A DNA stretch of 64,000 nt from NCBI GenBank assembly GCA_033675265.1, contig JAUJYZ010000499.1, positions 1 through 64,000 on the forward strand, given 5' to 3'. Of the stretch, positions 23,747 to 34,088 are shown piece after piece. How positions within the stretch are numbered: the stretch's first letter is position 1; each line of letters begins with the position of its first letter. Source of the DNA: Actinostola sp. cb2023. Lineage: Eukaryota > Cnidaria > Anthozoa > Actiniaria > Actinostolidae. The notes under the pieces were generated by a model. The model was not told the DNA's origin. It searched no databases and saw only the letters and a program-made list of their open reading frames with translations. The translations under genes and the position numbers were made by a program.

Positions 23747-24309
23747 TTTTCAAGTATCCAGTGTGAACGCAAATCCAAAGTAGCCTGAGATCGATCTGAG
23801 ATCGATCTGAGATCGATCTGAGATCGATCTGAGATCGATCCAGCTAAAGCGATCTCAGTGTGAACGCGCCCTTAAACGAGCTCAAAAAAAAAATTGTCCG
23901 ATATTTTTGCGTAAAAGTTTGTAGCCTGCGTAGTTGGCTAAAACGTTTGTGAATCGTGTTCAATAGACCTCTTTAGCTTGTATGCAAATTGCCCATTTCA
24001 GATCATGTGATGTAAACACTGTAAAGTGGTCTATTGACTTGGTGAATATCCTAACTAAGTTTCAGCAAAATCGGCGAAACCAAAATAAACAGGTTATGAA
24101 TTTTAGTCAGTCATGAATTTGAATGCTGTTTCATTCTACTTACTTTAGCATAAAGAACATGGTCGGCTTCACAAAGGGAGGTGACCCCTGTATTCGCCAC
24201 TGTCATTATCATGCAATATTTGTTTTATGTCATGTGACAGTTCTCTCAGTATTAAAGTATATGTTCCAGGATGGACAACCTTTATTTGTCAGTTTACTGA
24301 CGGCTCGGT

Positions 24310-24442
24310 TTCTAACTCGAATCGATCCTAACTCGAATCCTAACTCGAATCCTAACTCGAATCCCGAACTCGAATCCTAACTCGAATCCTAACTCGAATC
24401 CTAACTCGAATCCTAACTCGAATCCTAACTCGAATCCTAACT
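24310..24442. repeat. 12-bp tandem repeat (CTAACTCGAATC)
   Basis: About eleven units of CTAACTCGAATC, preceded by degenerate units, abutting the left end of the next inverted-repeat element at 24443. Confidence 0.95.
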
Positions 24443-25130
24443 TCTCAAGCATGTTAAGGCTTGACCAGATTCATTACATTAGGACCCCCCGCGTGGATTT
24501 CAGGTTTTCAATTGTAAGTCAGGAAATATGTAACGCTTTTTGATAAAATCTTTTGGGTTGAACAAAATGTATGTCCTTAATAAATCATTATGCATAATTA
24601 CACGATCACGTGATCAATGACGTCACAATAAGGGAAAAAATGACCAAAAAAACGCGCTGCTCATAGTTAGCTAGAAGCTGAAACTAGATATGGGAAATTG
24701 CTTGCCATAGGATGTGAATAAAGCCCACGTTTCGATTGGATGGTTTCAATGATTGGATAAGGCTATATTTAGATGGGTTTCTAGTCACGTGACCTGTTTT
24801 AGGCAATATCGCCTTACCAAAAAGAAAAAGTCAACCAAATGAGACGGATTATTGTTAGAGACAATGATACAAATACATTAAATGTGATAAATGTTATACG
24901 CCATTGAAACTCGTCAGCGCATTTCCAGAAAACCATTTTTGTCCATAATCTACAAAATCTGATCACGTGAAATGACAATCCCAAAATACACAGTTGAATA
25001 TTGTTCCTTTTACTGAACTCTACTGATGGACCGAATATTAAGAAATTCTACCAAGGTTTCAGTGAGAAAAGCTAAAAAATGAATTTGACTAATATTTGGC
25101 CAAATGCCAAGCCTTAACATGCTTGAGTTA
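24443..25130. mobile_element. 688-bp inverted-repeat element
   Basis: TCTCAAGCATGTTAAGGCTTG at the left is mirrored by CAAGCCTTAACATGCTTGAG at the right (20 bp match). There is no coding frame inside. It ends about 145 bp before the giant CACTA element. Confidence 0.65.
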
Positions 25131-25276
25131 CTAGTTAGTTTATCTCGGCTTCAACTCCGATACTGGAATACTATAAATGTAAGCTTGTGGTTCACTTTCT
25201 AGAACATGTGTTTATATTCCATGCACTGAACCGTTTGATCGAATTTGAGACAGTACACAGGCAACCCGGTAGAGGT

Positions 25277-25830
25277 CACGGCAAAAAAGGCCGCGTTTTA
25301 CCGCTGGAAAATGTAGGGATTTTACATTCCTTATGTAACATAATGCCTTCATTGTCCCGCATTTTACTGTTGTTAAAATGCGCATAATCGATTCATTTTA
25401 CCGTTGGGATAATTTCTGTAAACGTACCGTTTTACTGAATTATCCCGTTTGAGTTAATAGGTGGATTACGTGCATAGTACCTGCACAACGCCGCGAGGCC
25501 GATTGAAGGGATAATGCGGGTTTTACTGAATTATCCCGTTTGAGTTATAGGTGGATTACGTGCATAGTACCTGCATAACGCCGCGAGGCCGATTGAAGGG
25601 ATAATGCGGGTTTTACTGAATTATCCTACATTGGGATATTGCTGGTAGAACACATGATATACCAACATAATAAACCGAGGATAACACAGAGTTATTGTAT
25701 AATGTCCCCGAATTATCTCGTAACGATAATCCATGGATTATGCTCATTTTACTGCATTATCTATGGCGAGATTATTTATGGCTTATAGGTAATTTTACCG
25801 CCATTTACTCTAATGGACTATGCGTGTAAA
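25277..25830. repeat. Left subterminal repeat region of the CACTA element
   Basis: Contains two and a bit direct copies of a 90-91 bp unit (from 25429, 25520 and 25610) with TTTTACTGAATTATCCCG and AACGCCGCGAGGCC. Short motifs TTTTACCG and GATAATGCG recur throughout. Such subterminal repeats are transposase-binding regions in plant CACTA elements; binding here is inferred. Confidence 0.8.
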
Positions 25831-26149
25831 ACGCATTTTCCACCCGTTTTAAAAACGTTGTCCTGGTACAATATACACAATGGTAAAAAAAGAAATAAAC
25901 TAAAGAAACAATGAGCCAGAGTTAAGCTTGTTTCTCTAATTAATTTCTATTTTCTACTATTTTGTATTTTCTACACGGACAACGTTTTTGAAATGAAACA
26001 GGTGTATACAATTTCCAAATAAACAGTAATAACGCACAAAGTAGTTCTCAAATATGATTTAATTTCAATAATAACTATATAGCATGACTTTATAAATATA
26101 TGCTTTATAAATCGGTCAGAAAAGTTGACATCAAACTAATACCGTGTAC

Positions 26150-27600
26150 TTAGTTAACCCAAAATTTTAAGTCGTTTGGGACATTTGCAGCAGTCCTTTC
26201 ACTTGCATTTTCCCCGCCATCAATTCGTCGAGCCATCATACGTCTCTGTAGCTGTGTCGGAGTAAGACCACTGGTATATCTACCGTCCTGAGTTGTTTGA
26301 AGAAGACAGAGAGATCTTCGTTCCTCCATGGCAGTTGCATTGTAACCACAGCTGATCGTCGTCCTCGTCCCCAGACTCGTCTGAACTCATCAGACTGATG
26401 TGAACCGCTTTTCCTATCGCGCTCTCTTTCTCTGCGTCGTTCAAAGACTGAACTCTTCTTTTTAGCTTCTGTGAGAAAGAAGATAAAGAAAACACATTTT
26501 AAAACAATCGTATTGTAGTATCGTGTTGTGCTATATTTTAGTTTACCGCGACTAACTTGTTGTTATAACGATCGTAATTAGCAACGATTTTAGTCATCCA
26601 ATAGTTTTGTAGTTATATGAGTTTCCTCAACCAAATTTATTGATAAACCAAGCTTTCGGGCTAATAGACCATCATCAGGGTTAGAATAGTCAATCTCAGT
26701 TCGTTACAATCGATTGATTTTTCATTGATTTTTCAATGAAACCAGCAAAGCTGCCATGACACATGAGCGCTTGGGCACATGTGAATCATAAATGCACAGA
26801 GACAAACTGAATCCATTTCCATCCATGGTGAATACTACATATCTGATCATCCTGGTATTAAGTTCCTATCAACATTTTAAATTAGTTATTGTGAAATAAA
26901 ACATCATAACTGAACTCACCGACAAATCTGGATTCCTGTGAATCTTTCTTCTCTTCGCACTTGGTGGTGTGCAAAATCCATTCTCCGGCAACTAGTTCTC
27001 GTTCCGTCAGCTAGATTTTCCTCAATCGCACTAATCCTATCCAATAAGGGTTGGATGGAGGTTTGTATTTTCTCGTTCAGCCTTTCTTCCATCAAATCTA
27101 AGCGTTTGAAGACCTCGTCTCCAAACTCCAAACAGTGTAATGCACCTATCATCGGTTATCCCCTGGGGGGGGGGGGGGGGGGGGCCCCCACCCCGGGCAA
27201 ATACAGGTTTGCATGGGGACTTTTAGGGAGGTTTGAACGCTATTTCTCCCTGGGGGAGGGGAAAATGACGGAGATTTGTTGGAATTTTTTTAGTGTCATC
27301 AGAGAACTTGCGTGATGATACTAAAAACGGCTGCGAAGGAGGCTACTCTAGGAGGGGCATTTGTTTGTTCTATGTCCCCACTTATACCAGGGGGAAATTA
27401 ACAACTTTGACAGGCCCTTTTGCAAAGTGTCCTCCCTTGCCCGGGGTCCCCCCCCAGGGGATAACCGATGATAGGTGCATAAGATTTCCGCCTACTACGT
27501 TCACCGAATCCACGACCTTTGCGGCGCTGATCTCCTTTATAGCTTCGTTTACTTCTTTGACTTGATGCAGAATTGCTCTAAAGTCGCTATTGACAGGCAT
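26150..27600 (-). pseudogene. Degraded coiled-coil gene of the CACTA element
   Basis: Transcribed toward the left terminus and divergent from the transposase. The likely start at 27600 gives MPVNSDFRAILHQVKEVNEA; after an inserted MITE (27141-27479) the protein resumes with CLEFGDEVFKRLDLMEERLN and a heptad-like helix up to a donor at 26920. A second exon from 26468 gives KLKRRVQSLNDAEKESAIGK, an acidic stretch, then LPWRNEDLSVFFKQL and finally GLTPTQLQRRMMARRIDGG, ending at 26150. At least three frame changes are needed in this exon and the exon phases no longer agree. I cannot name a family. It could be an accessory protein of the transposon, such as a DNA-binding or oligomerising factor. 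Confidence 0.6.
27141..27479. mobile_element. MITE inserted in the coiled-coil gene
   Basis: Inverted ends TGCACCTATCATCGGTTATC, continuing CCCTGGGGG, mirrored on the right. The flanks read TAA on both sides (27138-27140, 27480-27482), which fits the TWA duplication of PIF/Harbinger elements. The interior begins with a run of about 20 G residues. The exact end is uncertain because the palindrome may include host exon sequence. Confidence 0.65.
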
Positions 27601-27925
27601 AGCGGTACAAATTAACTGAAAGACGTTGTATTCCACACAAAAACGTGGCGCTGGCAGATCTACCAAGACTGGAATGAATGAAAAATTTGAAATTCGTACC
27701 ACATGTGGACTAATAACACAAGAAATGTGATTGGATAATTTCTAATGATGTCATAGATTTCTCACGCAATTTGTGATTGGCTGAAACAGACTTTGCACCA
27801 GGCCGTCACGTTTATATCTTTGACCCGCCATTTTTAAAGTCAATACACTGTCAACAAGTGTCAACACGGATTTATCCTTGATTTGTTTACGTTAATACCC
27901 GTACATTTTTAATGCTTTCATTACA

Positions 27926-30900
27926 ATGGAGAGGAATAGGAAACGTCGCCGTCAGACTTGTAGCAAATGTGGACAAAACTTTGCGTGTTCGTGGATAAAC
28001 CAGCATAGAACAACCTATGGTTTGCCGACCTCCCAACCTACTGATGGCACAACTGCCGATATCGAAGCCTCTCAATCCACCGATTGTTTCAGTTCTGCCC
28101 CAGCGGAGCAAGATAATATTGATTCATCTTATATTTCATCGAATGAAACACTGACGTGTATGGAAACCTCAATTCCAAACCGACTGTCAAATGAATTTCG
28201 TTCAAGGCTTCAAAGCCGTTATGAACAAGAGGATCAAGATTTTTTTGATCAAGAAAGCACTTCAGATTCAGAGGAAATGGTAGAGCCGGTTGTAGAACCA
28301 CCAGCGGAAAGCTGGAATGATTTGCAAGACGGTGAGGTAGACTTCGCTTTGTCTACTGATGACTCCACTGCTCAAGACCAAATATTGCCTGATTATGAAA
28401 AACAACAAACAAAACTTGAAGTGTTGGTGCTGTGGCTGATGTTATTTCTTTCGTCCTGGCAGAGCCAATATGCTATCACTGACACTGCTCTTACAGTGCT
28501 GATTAAATTCATCTGCCAATTTTTCTGGTTCTTGGGAATGTTTGATAACCCAGGTAGAAATCTTGTTAAGATCTTACAAGATCTTGTAAGATCTTATAAG
28601 ATCTGATAAGATTGATCTAAGATGTTTTGTTGGGTTAAGATCTTAATAAGATCTTATAAAATACCTTAAAGGAATCTTAAGACATTAAGATCTTAACAAG
28701 ATCTTATATAGATTCAACAAATCATATAAGATCTTACATTAATATCTTAATAAGAATCTTATAGATGCTATCTTACATAATTCTTATTAAGATTTTATAT
28801 TTGTCTTTATAAGATCTTAATCAATCTTACATATCAATATCTTAATAAGATCTTAATTAATCAATCTTACATATCAATATCTTAATAAGATCTTAATCAA
28901 TCTTACATATCAATATCTTAATAAGTTCTTATGAAATTCTTACTAAGAATCTTATTAATTATAAGATACATGTATCTTACACAGTTTTCTTATTAAGATC
29001 TTGATTAAAATCTTACTAAGAATCATAGGGCATTACCCTTGCGAAATGGATTCCCAGAAACCTTGGAATTCCTAGGAATTCCAAATAATTCCAAGACATG
29101 CAAATTATGTTGAACTGAAAACCTTGGAATTGCTGGGAATTTTTGGGAATGCTCTAAAACCAACTGAGAATCCTTAGGAATTCTTAGGAATCACCCAATA
29201 ATATTTCAAAGACTGTAAAGAAAACCCGCTACAAGTCTTCAAAATACCGTATTAAAATGGCCGGCAGTCAAAATATATTTCATGGTTTTCAAGGAATTAT
29301 CTTAGCTGATTGAATTCAAATCCTCCTTTAAAGTTTGTTATTTTTCAATTTGCAAAGTTTCCTTTATAGACGCCTGACGAGACACTTAGAAAATTTCACA
29401 ACAACTTTGTATGGCCGAGGGAGTCTAGTACCTAGCTCCATATTTGGAACATATCCCCTGCAGAGCTTCACTCTGATTGGCTACTGACACGGTTTTGAAT
29501 TCTTGTGAGACGCCATTTTGAGTTTCGCTTGAGTAACGTTAAAGTGCTACTTAGACGAAAATCGATCGAAGTTTAATTTAGCTGAAACTTCATTGAATAA
29601 TTCTTCAAGGGTCTAATAATAACTAGTTAAAATCTTTTTTCGATATTCCAGAGGGAAGTACTATATTTTCATGAATCTTTAGAGGTGTCAGTGACGTCAT
29701 CTACTCAACCCAACATTCAGCTCCATACATTTCTTTGTATTTTGTGAGTCAAAATATCTCAATGTTTTGTTCAGATAACAGCTCTGCATTGAAGACAACT
29801 GGTCAGACAATCAATCCTAAGCACAAATAATGTAATAAAACTCCTTCACCCAAACTTTTAGCTTCATAGAAATAAAATAATTCAAGAAACTAAACACAAA
29901 GAAATGTATGGAGCGAAGCCGTGTTGATTGTTAGGGTTGAGTAGATGACCTCACTGACACTTCTAAAGATTCATAAAAATGTAATACTTCCCATAGGAAT
30001 TTTGAGAAAGCACATTATCCAGTAATTGTATGGCTCTTTGAGATTATTTCAGTGAAGTTTCAGCTAAATTAAACTTCGATCGATTTTCGTCTAAGTAGCA
30101 CTTTAACATAACGTGTAGTGGAAACTATTCAGTCAAATAATCACTCTTTTCTTCCACTAAATCCCTGGAGAACGACATGGAACAATTGGCATGTGTTGTA
30201 GAGTGTTATTTCTTGACAAATATGCAGTGAAATACAAGAAATTGTGCTGAATTCACAAGGTAAGATTCGATGTCATGAAGCCATTCAAATGTCAGCCAAA
30301 CGGACTGATGTACAGTAGTTCAGATCAAAGTATTCTTAAGATAATGAACAAACCAATATTGTTGAAATAGTTTGCTTAAAACAGAAAATATTAAGACTGC
30401 TTTTCTCTGATTACGAATACCGATTAAGTAGTATTTCGCAGAGATCAGAGAGGTTCAACAGCAATGTTTTTTAACTTTATAAATACTCACTGAAAGAGAT
30501 TTGAACAGTGGTTTGTTTACTGTTTACCTGAATCAATATTTGCTTACACACTAACACAGCTCAAGAAACTATAGAAGTATTCTTATTTCAGTTCTCTGCT
30601 TTCAGTTGTTACTGAATGTACTGTATGCACTGATCAATATCCTTCCATACTAAAAATATTCTCTGTTTGATTATGATGATATGCTTTAATACTTTTATGT
30701 TCTTCTTCAATAGAATGAAGCATAACAAATGCAATACAATCATTATGGTGGTGGACAAATAGTCAAGAGGTCAACAAAAAGCTAAGAGAACTGACACCGG
30801 ACTGACATCAGTCTGTACAAAATAATTCAAAGTGATTTGGATATTTATAGTATTGAATCCAAGTTAAAGGAATACCTTCTAATAATTTTACTGTTTATGT

Positions 30901-31637
30901 CAATCAACATTGTACATTACTGTCTTGAAGTTTTATCAAATAAACATCTTATTCATTTCAATATATTGAAATGTTCGTTTGCATTCAAGATTTACATGTA
31001 TTGAGATTTTCATACTTGATCTTCATAATATCTTGCACAATTTCAATACGATCTTTTAAATACAAGTGTGTATACGATCTTGTAAGATCTTGTTAAGAAT
31101 GTTATAAGATCTTGCCAGATCAGAGTAAGAATTTTATAAGATCTTACAAGATTATAATAAGATCTTAATAAAAATGTTACAAGATCTTATAAGATCTTAT
31201 AAGAATCTTATAAGATCTTGCAAGATCAGAGTAAGAATTTTATAAGATCTTATAAGATTAGAACAAGATCTTACAAGATCTTATAAGATCTTATAAGAAT
31301 CTTATAAGATCTTATAAGAATCTTGTAAGATCTTATAAGATTCTTATAAAATAAGGTTTAAGATCTTAATAAGAATCTTATTAAGATCTTATTAAGAATC
31401 TTAATAAGATCTTAATAAGATTTCCACCTGGGAAGTCAAAAGTATTTCCAAGCTCACATTATAAACTTAAGAAAGTGTTGGGTATTGTTGATGATGATTT
31501 CTATAAATATGTTGTTTGTCCAAAGTGTAAATCCCTCTACAAGTATGAAGACTGTTTTGAAATTCGTTCTGGAAACAAGGTTTCTGCAAAGTGCAAATTT
31601 GTTGCCTGGCCAAATCATCCTCACAGGATCAGAAAAG
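27926..31637 (+). pseudogene. CACTA transposase, N-terminal part (interrupted exon)
   Basis: Starts MERNRKRRRQTCSKCGQNFA; the CSKC...H pattern is a small zinc-binding motif at residues 12-28. A long acidic region follows. The frame runs into a 2884-bp palindromic element at 28549. Removing that insertion and one AA joins GMFD directly to KSKVFPSSHYKLKKVLG in frame. A second zinc-type motif, CPKCKSLYKYEDC, lies at about 31516-31554. The exon ends HPHRIRK at a GT donor (31638) and continues in the exon at 41043. The layout (zinc finger, acidic linker, CPxC motif, then tnp2 domain) matches EnSpm transposases of animals as I recall them. Confidence 0.85.
28549..31432. mobile_element. 2.9-kb palindromic element inside the transposase exon
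   Basis: The ends are CCCAGGTAGAAATCTTGTTA and the mirrored TAATAAGATTTCCACCTGGG. Next to both ends are several hundred bp of AAGATCTTATAAGATCTTA-type repeats that pair with each other. AA flanks both sides and may be the target duplication. A second inverted pair inside (29540-29710 versus 29935-30115) shares TTCAGCTAAATTAAACTTCG. No transposase frame was found. The superfamily is undetermined; the flanks are not TTAA, so it is not a standard piggyBac. Confidence 0.85.
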
Positions 31638-31649
31638 GTATGATACATG

Positions 31650-31963
31650 CCCAGGGGGGGTACTCAGGGGTATCAGTGGCGGGGAGGTGCGAAGACCTTT
31701 TTTGGGTTTGAAATTCGTGGCTTGGGACTTTTTTTGGGCTACAAATTTCTGGTGGACTTTTTTTGATATAAAGATTTTTGCAAGGACTTTTTTGGGGGGT
31801 TGATAAAAATGATATCCTACCATTCTCGATTTTATGCGGTGAAAAATTGGGCCGTTGGACTTTTTTTGGGTCTTGTTTTTGCGTAATGGACTTTTTATGG
31901 GTTAAAAAGTTTGGCCTCATTCGCACCTCCCCATCACTGATACCCCTGACTACCCCCCCTGGG
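31650..31963. mobile_element. 314-bp MITE with 7-8 bp target duplication
   Basis: Ends CCCAGGGGGGGTACTCAGGG and the mirrored CCCTGACTACCCCCCCTGGG. Both sides carry ATACATG (31643-31649, 31964-31970). A 7-8 bp duplication suggests hAT or a related group. It lies only 12 bp after the transposase splice donor. Confidence 0.85.
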
Positions 31964-32689
31964 ATACATGTCTAACATTGCAGAACCTGTTTTCTTTCTT
32001 TGGACAAATTTAGTACTCAATTATTAGTCTTATTAGAAAATCCTGCTCATAATACTAAACAGTAAAACCCTTGTACAGTGTATAAGAACCAACGCAATCA
32101 AAATTTAACTGAACTGTTTACTATGTAACAATAATTATTGATTGTAGAACTTGTTTCCATTTTATACTCACGTGACATTTTGGGTATACCACATGATCAA
32201 TTTATTGTGATCAAAATATGCTCTAGTTGACACAGTGGTGGTACATATAGGTAACAGAAAACAGTCATATATTTATTAAATGTTCTGTTTTGTTATAGTT
32301 TATTATCTAATCACATTAAAATGTGTGGCAGGGAAAGGAAACAGAACTTACATGTACGTCCCAATTGATATCCTCCTCCCCTTACACTGTATATGGTAGG
32401 TCAGGCCACACTCACCGGGAACTTCGTGCCCTACTCTTAGTCGAACAGTGGTGTGGGTTCTTTTACATCCCTCCGTTGCAATGTTACTACTATTATGAAT
32501 GTGAATGCAATCAGACTAATGTGCAATCTGCAGCCAATCATACATACATGTACATGTCAAATGTTTGTTTACATTTATTTGCTGTTTGTTTGTTGGGCCA
32601 ATGTCCCATCAACTACACTGTAGTATGGTCCTTGCTGCTATCACAAAGAATATTGTTTCATTCTATACATGTACTTACAGCGAGTTATG

Positions 32690-32860
32690 TTATTGTGAAA
32701 ACCATACCCTATCCCAGACCAAAAAGGCACCCTATCCCAGACTAAAAGTGCAAAAATGATACCCTATCCCAAACCTAGGGAACTCAAAAACATACCCTAT
32801 CCCTCGGCACATACCCGTATAGCATATATAAGGAGCACCACCCCCCCCCCCCCCCCCCAA
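32690..32860. repeat. Short repeats around ATACCCTATCCCA, then a C-run
   Basis: ACCCTATCCCAGAC-type units occur five times between 32704 and 32815, followed by CCACC and a run of about 19 C residues. This may be one end of an unidentified element. Noncoding. Confidence 0.6.
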
Positions 32861-32879
32861 GGGAGCATACATTGTACAT

Positions 32880-33472
32880 GTACTTGTTATATACTAACTG
32901 CTATGCATACATCAGTACATTTGCTGTACATACATGTACCTGTTATCTACTAACTGCTATGCATACATGTACCTGTTATCTATTAACTGCTATGCATACA
33001 TGTACCTGTTATCTACTAACTGCTATGCATACATGTACCTGTTATCTACTAACTGCTATGCATACATGTACCTGTTATCTACTAACTGCTATGCATATGT
33101 ACACGTACCTGTTATCTACTAACTGCTATGCATACATGTACCTGTTATCTATTAACTGCTATGCATACATGTACCTGTTATCTACTAACTGCTATGCATA
33201 CATGTACCTGTTATCTACTAACTGCTATGCATATGTACACGTACCTGTTATCTACTAACTGCTATGCATATGTACACGTACCTGTTATCTACTAACTGCT
33301 ATGCATACATGTACCTGTTATCTATTAACTGCTATGCATACATGTACCTGTTATCTATTAACTGCTATGCATACATGTACCTGTTATCTACTAACTGCTA
33401 TGCATATGTACACGTACCTGTTATCTACTAACTGCTATGCATACATGTACCTGTTATCTACTAACTGCTATG

Positions 33473-33511
<39 letters not shown>

Positions 33512-34088
33512 GCATGCATGTACCTGTTATCTACTAACTGCTATGCATACATGTACCTGTTATCTACTAACTGCTATGCATACATGTACCTGTTATCTAT
33601 TAACTGCTATGCATACATGTACCTGTTATCTACTAACTGCTATGCATACATGTACCTGTTATCTACTAACTGCTATGCATACATGTACCTGTTATCTACT
33701 AACTGCTATGCATACATGTACCTGTTATCTACTAACTGCTATGCATACATGTACCTGTTATCTACTAACTGCTATGCATGCATGTACCTGTTATCTACTA
33801 ACTGCTATGCATATGTACACGTACCTGTTATCTACTAACTGCTATGCATACATGTACCTGTTATCTATTAACTGCTATGCATGCATGTACCTGTTATCTA
33901 CTAACTGCTATGCATACATGTACCTGTTATCTACTAACTGCTATGCATACATGTACCTGTTATCTATTAACTGCTATGCATACATGTACCTGTTATCTAC
34001 TAACTGCTATGCATACATGTACACTGTACCTGTTATCTACTAACTGCTATGCATACATGTACCTGTTATCTACTAACTGCTATGCATA
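32880..34088. repeat. 33-bp minisatellite, left block
   Basis: About 35 units of the 33-bp sequence ACCTGTTATCTACTAACTGC then TATGCATACATGT, with variants (TATTAACTGC, CATATGTACACGT). One (TTA)n insertion sits near 33476-33510. All reading frames stay open because 33 is divisible by three, so the long repeat-protein frames are artefacts. It is split from the right block by the transposon at 34089-39468. Confidence 0.95.

Larger units (their letters stand above)
21844..23873. mobile_element. Composite MITE with GGCGCGTTCACACTG ends and GATC repeats
   Basis: The left end GGCGCGTTCACACTGGG and the right end CAGTGTGAACGCGCC are inverted. Next to both lie runs of TGAGATCGATC. A third copy of the end (AGTGTGAACGC) with the same GATC run lies internally near 22240-22312. 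The simplest reading is a 470-bp MITE joined to or enlarged by a second insertion. The interior includes the palindrome at 22495-23120 and a tRNA-like segment. Confidence 0.7.

Noticed and set aside
28549..31432. A true intron of the transposase
   Set aside because: Splicing at its GT and AG would put the next exon out of frame; it has inverted ends and AA flanks, and simple removal restores the frame.
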